Shown: positions 50,500-58,833 of the stretch, one piece after another
Layout of the letters: every line of letters begins with the position of its first letter
Position numbering within the stretch: position 1 is the first letter of the stretch
Source: Candidatus Krumholzibacteriia bacterium
Lineage (GTDB): Bacteria; Krumholzibacteriota; Krumholzibacteriia; Krumholzibacteriales; Krumholzibacteriaceae
DNA: 64,000 nucleotides
Reading direction: 5' to 3'
Assembly: GCA_023131975.1 (NCBI GenBank)
Contig: JAGLYV010000077.1
Coordinates: forward strand, 1-64,000
The notes under the pieces: generated by a model
Database searches by the model: none
The model's input: only the letters and a program-made list of their open reading frames with translations
What the model was told of the DNA's origin: nothing
Position numbers and translations under genes: made by a program

Positions 50500-51343
50500 A
50501 GTCGTCTGTTCTCCTCACACAGGATACTGTTTCGGGGTTAAAAGGGCCATGACACTCATTGAGGAAGGTCTCTCAAAGAATGGACTCCGGATATATACCA
50601 TCGGTGACGTGATACACAATCCCCAGGCCGTTCGGAAGCTCATGGAAAAAGGCGTCATCCCCGTTGATTCAATGGATGAGCTGGGAGCAGGAGACACTCT
50701 GATAATCAGGGCTCATGGGGTCGATCCTTCGATCAGGGTACAGGCTGAAAAAATGGGGATCAAGCTTATTGATACAACATGCCCCTTCGTGCGGAAGATA
50801 CAGGAATATGTCGAAAAAATGTCCATGGAGGCGCGGCAGGTCATAATCATTGGAGATTCAAGTCATCCCGAGGTCAAGGGCATTGCCGGACGAGCTGAAG
50901 GAGGAGTGATCATTATTGATTCTCAATCTGATGCCATGAAAGTCGAAGGAGTCCAACAGGCCGGGGTCGTTATCCAGACCACCTACGCGCGTGAAAAAGC
51001 CATGGGTATAATAGAGATACTTCGCAGGAAGATTCCCGACCTGAGGAGTTATGACACTATATGCCAGGCAACTACACTCAGACGAGAGGCGACTCTCGAA
51101 CTTGCCCGCTCAGTCGATATGATGCTGGTGGTAGGAGGCAAGAGAAGTTCAAATACTAAAAGACTTTACAAGATGTGTATCGATTCAGGGATAGAGGCAA
51201 GATTTATCGAGACATCGAAAGAGATTTTGCCTGAATGGTTCGAAAAGTACAGAAAAATAGGACTCGCGACAGGGACATCGACTCCAGAATGGGTCGTCAG
51301 TGATGTCTTGCAAAGACTTCACGAAATAGCTGCCAGTATCTGA
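50483..51343 (+). CDS. ispH: 4-hydroxy-3-methylbut-2-enyl diphosphate reductase
   Basis: SPHTGYCFGVKRAM; GDVIHNPQAVRKL; TTCPFVRKIQEYV; TICQATTLRREA. Confidence 0.95.
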   Translation: MNRKLEVVCSPHTGYCFGVKRAMTLIEEGLSKNGLRIYTIGDVIHNPQAVRKLMEKGVIPVDSMDELGAGDTLIIRAHGVDPSIRVQAEKMGIKLIDTTCPFVRKIQEYVEKMSMEARQVIIIGDSSHPEVKGIAGRAEGGVIIIDSQSDAMKVEGVQQAGVVIQTTYAREKAMGIIEILRRKIPDLRSYDTICQATTLRREATLELARSVDMMLVVGGKRSSNTKRLYKMCIDSGIEARFIETSKEILPEWFEKYRKIGLATGTSTPEWVVSDVLQRLHEIAASI

Positions 51344-51379
51344 CAACTCAAAAGCCCCTCCTGAACAGTCAAAAACCGC

Positions 51380-51408
51380 TTGCGATTCTTTTCGTAAGGA
51401 CCTATCAT
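51380..51408 (+). promoter_or_regulatory. candidate sigma-70 promoter TTGCGA-N17-TATCAT for rpsA
   Basis: 4/6 -35, 5/6 -10, 17-nt spacer in the 103-bp gap before rpsA. Confidence 0.45.
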
Positions 51409-51446
51409 AACTCTGTTAAAATCCATATGAAAGGGGCGATTAATCG

Positions 51447-53543
51447 ATGCACGAAGAAAAATTCGAGGAAACACAGCAGGGCACCGGAATATCCGGGACA
51501 ACCGGTAAGGAGGAGACTGGCGGAACCAAAATCAACTCCACCAAGTATTCCTACCTGGCCATGTTCGAGGCGGTGACTCCCGGGGAAATCGATTCCGATT
51601 TTGAGGAGGGAGAAGACTGGCTCGAAATCGCGGGAGGTATCCGCACAGAGGCCGATGAACTGAAGGAAGGCAAGATCGTAAAAGGTACTGTCTATTCAGT
51701 TCACGAGAAAGAGATCATTCTCGACGTCGGATTCAAGAGTGAGGGTACAATTCCCATCAATGAATTCGCCAATTGTACAGAGGTCAAAAAAGGTGACGTC
51801 TTTGACGTTTTTCTTGAGAAGATGGAAAATCAGGACGGACTGATTGTCCTTTCAAAGATGAAAGCCGACTTCCTCAAGGCCTGGAACGAGATCAAGGAAG
51901 CATATGATGACGCAAGTACAGTCAATGCCCTGGTAGACAGAAGGATCAAGGGTGGGCTGGTCGTCAAATTGATGGGAGTCGACGCGTTCCTTCCGGGATC
52001 GCAGATCGCTCTCCGCCAGGTCCCGAATCTTGACGATCTTATCGGCAAGGAACTCGATTGCAAGATCATCAAGCTTAACAAGAGAAGAAGAAACATCGTC
52101 GTTTCCCGCAGAGTCGTGCTGGAAGCCGAGCGTGAGGAAAACAAGAAGACTCTCCTCGCCGAGATAGAGGTCGGAGAGATTCGCGAAGGTATCGTAAAGA
52201 ATATCACCGATTTCGGCGCGTTTGTCGATCTTGGTGGTATCGACGGGCTTCTACACCTGACAGATCTCACATGGGGCAGGGTCAGCCATCCTTCGGAAGT
52301 AGTAGCTATCAGTGACAAGCTGAAGGTCAAGGTCCTTGATTTCGACAAGGAAAGAGAGAGGATCTCCCTCGGCCTCAAGCAGCTCACGCCATATCCGTGG
52401 GAAGGTGTCGAGGAACGCTATCCAATCGCTAAGAAGATGAGAGGCAAGGTAGTCTCGATCACCGATTACGGTGCTTTCGTTGAACTTGAAAAAGGCATCG
52501 AAGGCCTTATACATATCTCGGAGATGTCCTGGACACGACATGTAAAGCATCCTTCCAAGGTCGTTGCGATCGGCGATACAGTGGAAGCTGTCATCCTGAA
52601 TGTCGACAAGGAACACGAGAAAATATCGCTTGGCCTTAAACAGCTGGAACCGGACCCATGGAAAGCTCTCGAGAGTAAGTACCCGGCCGGAACCAGATTG
52701 AATGGCAAAGTCAGAAACCTGACTAATTTCGGCGCATTTGTGGAAATCGAAGACGGCATCGATGGCCTCGTTCATATTTCCGACATGTCATGGGCAAAGA
52801 GGATAAGGCACCCGTCGGAAATGGTCCGAAAAGGTGACGAAGTCGAAGTAGTCGTCCTTGAGATCGACAGCTCGAAAAGAAGGATCAGCCTGGGAATGAA
52901 GCAGACGAGAGAAAATCCATGGACGGATCTGGCCAACGAGTTCACTGTCGGCACGGAAACGCCAGGAATTATCTCGAGGATCCTTGACAGGGGTGCTGTA
53001 GTAGAGCTCAGGACTGATGTAGAAGGCTTTGTCCCTCTTTCCCATCTAGGGATCGACGGTATCAAGAAGCCTACCGAGCACTTCGATACGAATAACAAAC
53101 TTCCTCTGAAAGTCATCAAGATGGATCCCCAGAACAAACGCATCGTCCTTAGCGTTAACGCGTTTTTCGAGGGAAAACCCAAGGAAGAGCTGGATGAGTT
53201 CAGAGAGAAATTCCCGAGAAGAGAGGTCAGTAGTGATTCGGCGGATGATGCTGGAGATATTGCTGAACCATATGATGATGCTTATCAGGAAGATGTCGCT
53301 GCCGAGAAGGCTCCTGAGCCTGAAGCAGAGACAGTCGAAGAACCTCTGGATGAGGTGAAGACCGACGAGACTCCCGATGCTGAACCTTCCGAACCTGCGG
53401 TTGAGGAAAAAGCCGTTGAAAAAGAAGTTTCAGAAGAAACAGCCGTCGAAGAAGAAGCTTCAGAAGAAACAACAGACGAAGAAGCAGTTTCAGAAGAAGC
53501 AACAGACGAAAAAGCTGTAGAGGATGAAGAGAAGAAGGATTAG
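51447..53543 (+). CDS. rpsA: 30S ribosomal protein S1 (six S1 domains, long acidic repeat tail)
   Basis: Six S1/OB repeats (e.g. VKNITDFGAFVDLGGIDGLLHLTDLTW; VVSITDYGAFVELEKGIEGLIHISEMSW; VRNLTNFGAFVEIEDGIDGLVHISDMSW); Glu-rich C-terminus. Confidence 0.95.
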   Translation: MHEEKFEETQQGTGISGTTGKEETGGTKINSTKYSYLAMFEAVTPGEIDSDFEEGEDWLEIAGGIRTEADELKEGKIVKGTVYSVHEKEIILDVGFKSEGTIPINEFANCTEVKKGDVFDVFLEKMENQDGLIVLSKMKADFLKAWNEIKEAYDDASTVNALVDRRIKGGLVVKLMGVDAFLPGSQIALRQVPNLDDLIGKELDCKIIKLNKRRRNIVVSRRVVLEAEREENKKTLLAEIEVGEIREGIVKNITDFGAFVDLGGIDGLLHLTDLTWGRVSHPSEVVAISDKLKVKVLDFDKERERISLGLKQLTPYPWEGVEERYPIAKKMRGKVVSITDYGAFVELEKGIEGLIHISEMSWTRHVKHPSKVVAIGDTVEAVILNVDKEHEKISLGLKQLEPDPWKALESKYPAGTRLNGKVRNLTNFGAFVEIEDGIDGLVHISDMSWAKRIRHPSEMVRKGDEVEVVVLEIDSSKRRISLGMKQTRENPWTDLANEFTVGTETPGIISRILDRGAVVELRTDVEGFVPLSHLGIDGIKKPTEHFDTNNKLPLKVIKMDPQNKRIVLSVNAFFEGKPKEELDEFREKFPRREVSSDSADDAGDIAEPYDDAYQEDVAAEKAPEPEAETVEEPLDEVKTDETPDAEPSEPAVEEKAVEKEVSEETAVEEEASEETTDEEAVSEEATDEKAVEDEEKKD
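53390..53540 (+). repeat. degenerate in-frame tandem repeat coding an acidic EE(A/V)SEE(T/A)-type tail of S1
   Basis: Recurrent TTTCAGAAGAA / CTTCAGAAGAAAC units with gacgaagaag/gacgaaaaag interleaved. Confidence 0.6.
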
Positions 53544-53572
53544 GCCAAGTAGTTAAGGCTTGTCTTTTTTAT

Positions 53573-53606
53573 GCGGAGTGAGGGTGGTCTGAAGCCTTCA
53601 CTCCGC
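53573..53606 (+). terminator. hairpin downstream of rpsA (GCGGAGTGAGGG...CCTTCACTCCGC), possible terminator with weak T-tract
   Basis: 12-bp stem with one G-U pair and 10-nt loop; followed only by TTTG. Confidence 0.5.
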
Positions 53607-53616
53607 TTTGTATGAT

Positions 53617-54945
53617 ATGTGCAATCTGAGAGGGCACGGTCTGGACATCGAAAAATCATTCTCAATAACGACCCTTGGCTGCAAACTGAATCAGTTTGAG
53701 TCGGAGTGTATCAGGCAGGAACTTATCCGCCTTGGCTGGGAATGCAGGGATTTCGGGACGAAGGTGTCTTTCAGCATTATTAATACATGTACGGTCACGG
53801 GCAAAACGGATTCACGCTGCAGGAATGCGGTACGGAGAGCAAAACGCGCGTCCCCCGAAAATCTTGTGGTGGTCACCGGGTGCTACGCTGAAGTGACTCC
53901 GAAGGCCCTCGAAATGATGAGCGAGGTCGATTTCGTGCTGGGAAACAGCAAAAAGGCTTCCATACCTTTCGAACTTGAAAGACTGGCAGGAAGTAAATCG
54001 GATCTCGCTTTCGAATCATCCCCCGAAAAATTCCTTTACGGTATTGATGATTTCAATAAACATTCGAGGGCATTTATCAAGGTCCAGGAGGGGTGCGATT
54101 CATCCTGCACATACTGCATCATTCCGAGGGCGAGAGGCTCGAGCAGAAGCATTTCCAGGGATGATGTCATCGCACAGGTTGTCAGACTCGAAAATAACGG
54201 TATCGAAGAGGTAGTCCTGACAGGAATACATATTGGCCGTTATGGATATGATCTCCCAGGTGCGATGAAGCTGGACACTCTCATTTCTGATATATTATCC
54301 CATACGGATAAAGTCAGGTTGAGGCTGAGTAGTATAGAGATGAACGAAGTGAGTGACGGCATTCTCTCATTGATGGTATCGAGCGAAAGGCTGGCTTCTC
54401 ACCTCCATATCCCATTGCAGAGCGGTGATGAGGATATCCTCAAGGCAATGAACCGACCTTATACAGCAACTGATTTCAGGGCTAAAATAGATAAAGTGAA
54501 GAAGTCATCCATGGATATATCGATCGGTACTGATATAATCACCGGCTTTCCGGGAGAGACAGATAGCAGGTTTCGAAATACGAGGAATTTTCTCAAGGCT
54601 CTGCCTTTTGATTATTTCCATGTCTTCGCTTTTTCGAGAAGGTCCGGGACTCCGGCGGATACCATGAACGATCAGGTATCACCGGAAACAAAAAAATCGA
54701 GGAGCAGGAAACTTATCCGCCTCGGCAAAAAAAAGAAATTCGAATTCATGCGCTCCAGGACCGGGAAAAGGGATGTGGTCCTTGTGCAGAGAAAAGCAAA
54801 GCGTTACTCAAGGTTCTTGACTGGTCTAACAGGGAATTACTGCGAAGTCAGCCTTAAGGCACCTTCTTCGAAATATGGAAAACTCTGTCCGGTGGATATC
54901 ACCCATTATTCGCGGGGCAGGCTTTACGGTACATTGAGCGAGTAG
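53617..54945 (+). CDS. mtaB: tRNA threonylcarbamoyladenosine methylthiotransferase MtaB-like
   Basis: ITTLGCKLNQFESECI; INTCTVTGKTDSRCRNAVRRAKR; VQEGCDSSCTYCIIPRARGSSRS; LHIPLQSGDEDILKAMNRPY. Exact start uncertain (see findings). Confidence 0.9.
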   Translation: MCNLRGHGLDIEKSFSITTLGCKLNQFESECIRQELIRLGWECRDFGTKVSFSIINTCTVTGKTDSRCRNAVRRAKRASPENLVVVTGCYAEVTPKALEMMSEVDFVLGNSKKASIPFELERLAGSKSDLAFESSPEKFLYGIDDFNKHSRAFIKVQEGCDSSCTYCIIPRARGSSRSISRDDVIAQVVRLENNGIEEVVLTGIHIGRYGYDLPGAMKLDTLISDILSHTDKVRLRLSSIEMNEVSDGILSLMVSSERLASHLHIPLQSGDEDILKAMNRPYTATDFRAKIDKVKKSSMDISIGTDIITGFPGETDSRFRNTRNFLKALPFDYFHVFAFSRRSGTPADTMNDQVSPETKKSRSRKLIRLGKKKKFEFMRSRTGKRDVVLVQRKAKRYSRFLTGLTGNYCEVSLKAPSSKYGKLCPVDITHYSRGRLYGTLSE

Positions 54946-54980
54946 AATGTCATTTACAGGGAAGGTCAAAAGTACCTGAT

Positions 54981-56276
54981 ATGATGAAAGCATATTATGA
55001 ATCTTTCGGCTGTCAGATGAACGCATTTGACACAGAAGTCATCGAATCCATGATGACAGCATCCGGGTTTGAGACCGTACAATCGGCCGAAATGGCTGAT
55101 GTCATAATCGTTAATACCTGCAGTGTGAGAGAAAATGCGGAACAGAGAGCCATTGGTCGACTGAATGATCTTTCGAGGAACAAGGCTGTTCTGGTGGTAT
55201 GCGGATGTATGGCACAGAGGATGGGAGACAGCCTTTTTGACAAAGTATCGGGATTGTCCCTGATAGTAGGGCCAGACAACTACCTTGAGCTTGTATCCGC
55301 CGTAATTTCGATTATTGAAGGCGGAGAAAAGAATGTGATCACAGGGCAGGATGGTAAGGCTGCCTATCGCCTGGGATCGACCGGCAGCGAGAAGGGCGGG
55401 AGGGTATCCCGTTTTCTTTCGATTACCCGTGGATGCGAGAACTTCTGTTCCTACTGCATAGTTCCTTATCTCAGAGGCGCCGTGAGGAGCCGGGATATCG
55501 CTCAAATCCTGCGTGAGGTGAAGATCCTCACTGCAGCCGGTACTGAAGAAATCACTCTTCTCGGTCAAAACGTAATGGCCTACAATCGGGACGGAGTTGA
55601 TTTCGCAGGTCTCATCCGCCATATCCTTGAAAACTCTGATATCAGGCGATTGAGATTCCTGACCACACATCCCCGAGATGTAAACACGCAGATATTCCAG
55701 ATAATGAAGGAGGATCCACGGCTGTGTCCTCATATCCATCTTCCATTCCAGGCAGGAAGTAATCGCATACTTTCCATGATGGGAAGAGGATATACCAGGG
55801 AACATTATCTTGATATTATCTCTGAAGCACGTGAGATCATGCCCGATCTTGCAATCTCGACAGATATCATAGTCGGATTTCCCTCGGAAACGGACTCTGA
55901 TTTCGAGGAAACGCTTGATATTATAAGGAAGTGCAGATTCGATTCGGCTTTTACATTTAAATATTCACCCAGAGAGGGTACGGAAGCATACAAAATGGAC
56001 GATGACGTTTCTTCGGAACTGAAGAAGGAAAGACTGAAAAGGCTGAATAGCCTGGTCCAGAAGATAAGAAAGGACATCCTGGAGTCGAGGATCGGGCTGA
56101 TTGATGAAATCCTCCTTGACGCTAGGGTAAAAAAAGGGGAAAATCTTTTCTGGAAAGGTCGAACGCCGCATTTCAGAAATGTTCTCGTAAGTAGCGACGA
56201 TCTGAACCAGGGAGAGATTCTGCGAGTCTCTCTCTCAGGGATAAGAAACTTCACTTACCTTGGTGAAGTGGTGTGA
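54981..56276 (+). CDS. miaB: tRNA-2-methylthio-N6-dimethylallyladenosine synthase MiaB
   Basis: YYESFGCQMNAFDTEVI; VNTCSVRENAEQRAIGRL; ITRGCENFCSYCIVPYLRGAVRSR; GRGYTREHYLDII. Confidence 0.95.
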   Translation: MMKAYYESFGCQMNAFDTEVIESMMTASGFETVQSAEMADVIIVNTCSVRENAEQRAIGRLNDLSRNKAVLVVCGCMAQRMGDSLFDKVSGLSLIVGPDNYLELVSAVISIIEGGEKNVITGQDGKAAYRLGSTGSEKGGRVSRFLSITRGCENFCSYCIVPYLRGAVRSRDIAQILREVKILTAAGTEEITLLGQNVMAYNRDGVDFAGLIRHILENSDIRRLRFLTTHPRDVNTQIFQIMKEDPRLCPHIHLPFQAGSNRILSMMGRGYTREHYLDIISEAREIMPDLAISTDIIVGFPSETDSDFEETLDIIRKCRFDSAFTFKYSPREGTEAYKMDDDVSSELKKERLKRLNSLVQKIRKDILESRIGLIDEILLDARVKKGENLFWKGRTPHFRNVLVSSDDLNQGEILRVSLSGIRNFTYLGEVV

Positions 56277-56290
56277 AGGAGGTAAAATTC

Positions 56291-56611
56291 GTGTGGATCT
56301 TTCGTGGTATCATTCTTCTTGTCGGTTTTGTCGGCCTCAGCTGGCTTGGAACGAGAAACGCAGGCACCCGAGTGACATTTCATTTTTTTACAAAGACATT
56401 CGTCGATGTTGAGTTGAATGTCATCATGTTAGTTACTTTTATCTCGGGAATGATTGCATGGGCTATTGGAGCCTGGATCAGGGAGGCTCAACTCAGGCTG
56501 CATCTTGTCAAGGAGAGGAAGCTCAATAAAAAATTAAAAGTAGAGATCTCAGATCTCAGGACTCTTCCGCTCGAGGATGACGAAGTCGTCGATTCGGATC
56601 CCGTACAATAG
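56291..56611 (+). CDS. lapA: LapA domain (DUF1049) membrane protein
   Basis: Two TM segments (FRGIILLVGFVGLSWLG; VELNVIMLVTFISGMIAWAIGAWI). GTG 56291 has SD AGGAGGT at 7 nt. Adjacent to a lapB-like gene. Confidence 0.7.
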   Translation: MWIFRGIILLVGFVGLSWLGTRNAGTRVTFHFFTKTFVDVELNVIMLVTFISGMIAWAIGAWIREAQLRLHLVKERKLNKKLKVEISDLRTLPLEDDEVVDSDPVQ

Positions 56612-56623
56612 AAAGAATTCATC

Positions 56624-57781
56624 ATGGGAATAGATACTATCAGTTTCAAGGCAATACTCCTTGTTATCCTCTGTATCGCAGCCGTGATTCTGCTGGTCAT
56701 GCTTTTTCTTCAGAAAAAAAGAAAACGTAGAACATCCGGGACTGGCTATATAGAAGCTCTTTACGCATTGATCGATGGAGACAGGGATAAAGCGTTCAAG
56801 CTGCTTACGAAAGCAGTCAAAAACGGGGAATCAGATATAGGCGCGTATATACAGCTCGGCAATCTTCTGCGTGAGAGAAAAATGCCGGAGAAGGCACTTC
56901 AGATACACAGGAGCCTTACAGTCAGGCGTGACCTGGGGTATGACGAGGAAAAAGCTGTACAGATCGCTCTGGCGGAAGATCTCTCAGAGATGGGAAAGAT
57001 GGATAGAGCGATAGGAGCCCTCAACTCTATTCACAAGCGTAAAAAGGATGTCGATATAGCAAGGACACTTCACCGGCTGTATCACAGGAAGGGTGATTAC
57101 GAGAACGCTTTCTCCATGCTGAAAGCCATTTCTAATATTGACCCGGCGACAGGCCCCTGGGAGAGAAGCGCGTATCTCGTCTGTGTAGGAGCAATCCTCT
57201 ATGACATGAACGAGAAAACAGAATCAAGGGCTTATCTGAAAAAGGCACTCAAGGAAGACGGATCGTCCGTACCTGCTCTTTATTTGTCAGCGATTGTCGA
57301 GGCTGATGGGGGCGACAGTGAGGCTGCCGTGCAGATGTGGCATCGTCTGTTAGTAGAGGATATCACGTTTCTCGAAGAAATACTTCCTGATCTTCAGAAA
57401 GCACTTTTTGAATCGGGGGATTATGAACGTCTCGAACTTCTTCTTGATGATCTTTCTGAAAAGCACCCATCGGATCCATTAGTCAACATCGCTCTCGCGG
57501 ACCTCTTCCTGAAAAAGGGAGACACACGAAAAAGCATCTCTGTCCTGCGGGAAGCGAAGCCCTCGGGCGGACTGGCCGACTATCTTAAGGTCATTAAGCT
57601 TGCGGCCGCCTACCTGGAAACTGGATCGGAGATGGATGCCCGGAAGGTGTTAACCGAGAAAAGGAATTTCCCAAACTCCCGCCTCGCCTACATCTGTTCG
57701 TCATGTGGAGAGAGATCGACCACCCCTCAACATTACTGCAGGAATTGTTCGAGTCTCAACACTTTCAGAACGGAAGAATAA
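56624..57781 (+). CDS. lapB: LapB/YciM-like TPR protein with C-terminal rubredoxin-type zinc ribbon
   Basis: N-terminal TM anchor, TPR repeats (GYIEALYALIDGDRDKAFKLLTKAV), C-terminal YICSSCGERSTTPQHYCRNCSSLNTF. Confidence 0.82.
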   Translation: MGIDTISFKAILLVILCIAAVILLVMLFLQKKRKRRTSGTGYIEALYALIDGDRDKAFKLLTKAVKNGESDIGAYIQLGNLLRERKMPEKALQIHRSLTVRRDLGYDEEKAVQIALAEDLSEMGKMDRAIGALNSIHKRKKDVDIARTLHRLYHRKGDYENAFSMLKAISNIDPATGPWERSAYLVCVGAILYDMNEKTESRAYLKKALKEDGSSVPALYLSAIVEADGGDSEAAVQMWHRLLVEDITFLEEILPDLQKALFESGDYERLELLLDDLSEKHPSDPLVNIALADLFLKKGDTRKSISVLREAKPSGGLADYLKVIKLAAAYLETGSEMDARKVLTEKRNFPNSRLAYICSSCGERSTTPQHYCRNCSSLNTFRTEE

Positions 57782-58833
57782 TCTTTATTATCCGAAGAAT
57801 AGCACTTGCTCTGACAATGGTAGTCGTGGGTTCCGCGATATTGCAGGGAGCATCTTTGAACTTCAGGGCTGTCCGGAAAGAGATCAACCGCAAAGAGTAT
57901 GACAATGCCCGAAATACGATTGAAAAAAATATTGATGGACTCAGTGGCAAGCATCTCGACCAGGCCAGGATGATGCTCGCATCAGTGGAAACTAAAACTG
58001 AAAGAGCTGTCAGGCTGTACAGAGAAATCATCTCTTCCGGTCGCAAGCGGGAAGCTTTCAAGGCAAGAGTAGAACTTGCGAAGATTTACTATTCTCTTGG
58101 CAGTTACAGGGAAGTCCTCGAAACGCTTGGGCGGATTCCTGGCGACTCTCGCTCCGAGGAAAGAATGGAAGCTCACTACTTCAAGGGGCTTGCAAGTAAG
58201 CAGCTGGGAGATTCTGAAAAGGCGGAGATCGAATTCGGACTGGTAGACAGAGGAGAGTATCTCTACTGGGGCTACATGGCTCTCGCGGAGATCGACATAC
58301 AATATGGCAGGGTCGGAGCGGCTGTAGAAAGATACGAGACGATAGCGGGAAGTCACTCAAATCCGGTTGCAGGATTCAAGCTTGGTGAGTGCTACGAGAT
58401 ACTTGGAGAGCAGGAAAAAGCAATAAATGTATACGGCAATTTAACAAGACTTTTTCCTGAGTCATTGGAAGCACCTCAGGCGAGGGAAAAACTCCGGGTA
58501 CTTGACAGGATCACCAGCAGGAAGAAACCGATTGCCTCAAAAGGAGGTGAAAGGGAAGAGACTGCTGTAAGTAGGATTGATGACGCGCCGACATCGGACC
58601 AACTCTATACGTTACAATTTGGCGCTTTCAGTGTTAGAGAAAACGCCGATATATTTGCCGACAAACTCAGAAAAACTATCGAAGGCCTCAGGGTGGAAGT
58701 AAGCGAGAGCAGGGGTAGAATATGGTACAGGGTCAGGACAGGCAGATACCCGAATCGTGAAAAAGCGGAAGCAGACGCGTTGAGATTCATGGAGCAGACC
58801 GGATATTCAAGCAAAGTCCTTCCTCTCGAGTAG
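57703..58833 (+). CDS. secreted TPR + SPOR-domain protein (start uncertain)
   Basis: TPR-like repeats; C-terminal SPOR: LYTLQFGAFSVRENADIFADKLRKTIEGLRVEVSESRGRIWYRVRTGRYPNREKAEADALRF. Confidence 0.8.
   Translation: MWREIDHPSTLLQELFESQHFQNGRIIFIIRRIALALTMVVVGSAILQGASLNFRAVRKEINRKEYDNARNTIEKNIDGLSGKHLDQARMMLASVETKTERAVRLYREIISSGRKREAFKARVELAKIYYSLGSYREVLETLGRIPGDSRSEERMEAHYFKGLASKQLGDSEKAEIEFGLVDRGEYLYWGYMALAEIDIQYGRVGAAVERYETIAGSHSNPVAGFKLGECYEILGEQEKAINVYGNLTRLFPESLEAPQAREKLRVLDRITSRKKPIASKGGEREETAVSRIDDAPTSDQLYTLQFGAFSVRENADIFADKLRKTIEGLRVEVSESRGRIWYRVRTGRYPNREKAEADALRFMEQTGYSSKVLPLE

Noticed and set aside
51447-53543. Internal repeats in rpsA as a possible CRISPR or repeat array
   Set aside because: They are divergent in-frame S1 domains and an acidic coding tail, not identical repeats with unique spacers.
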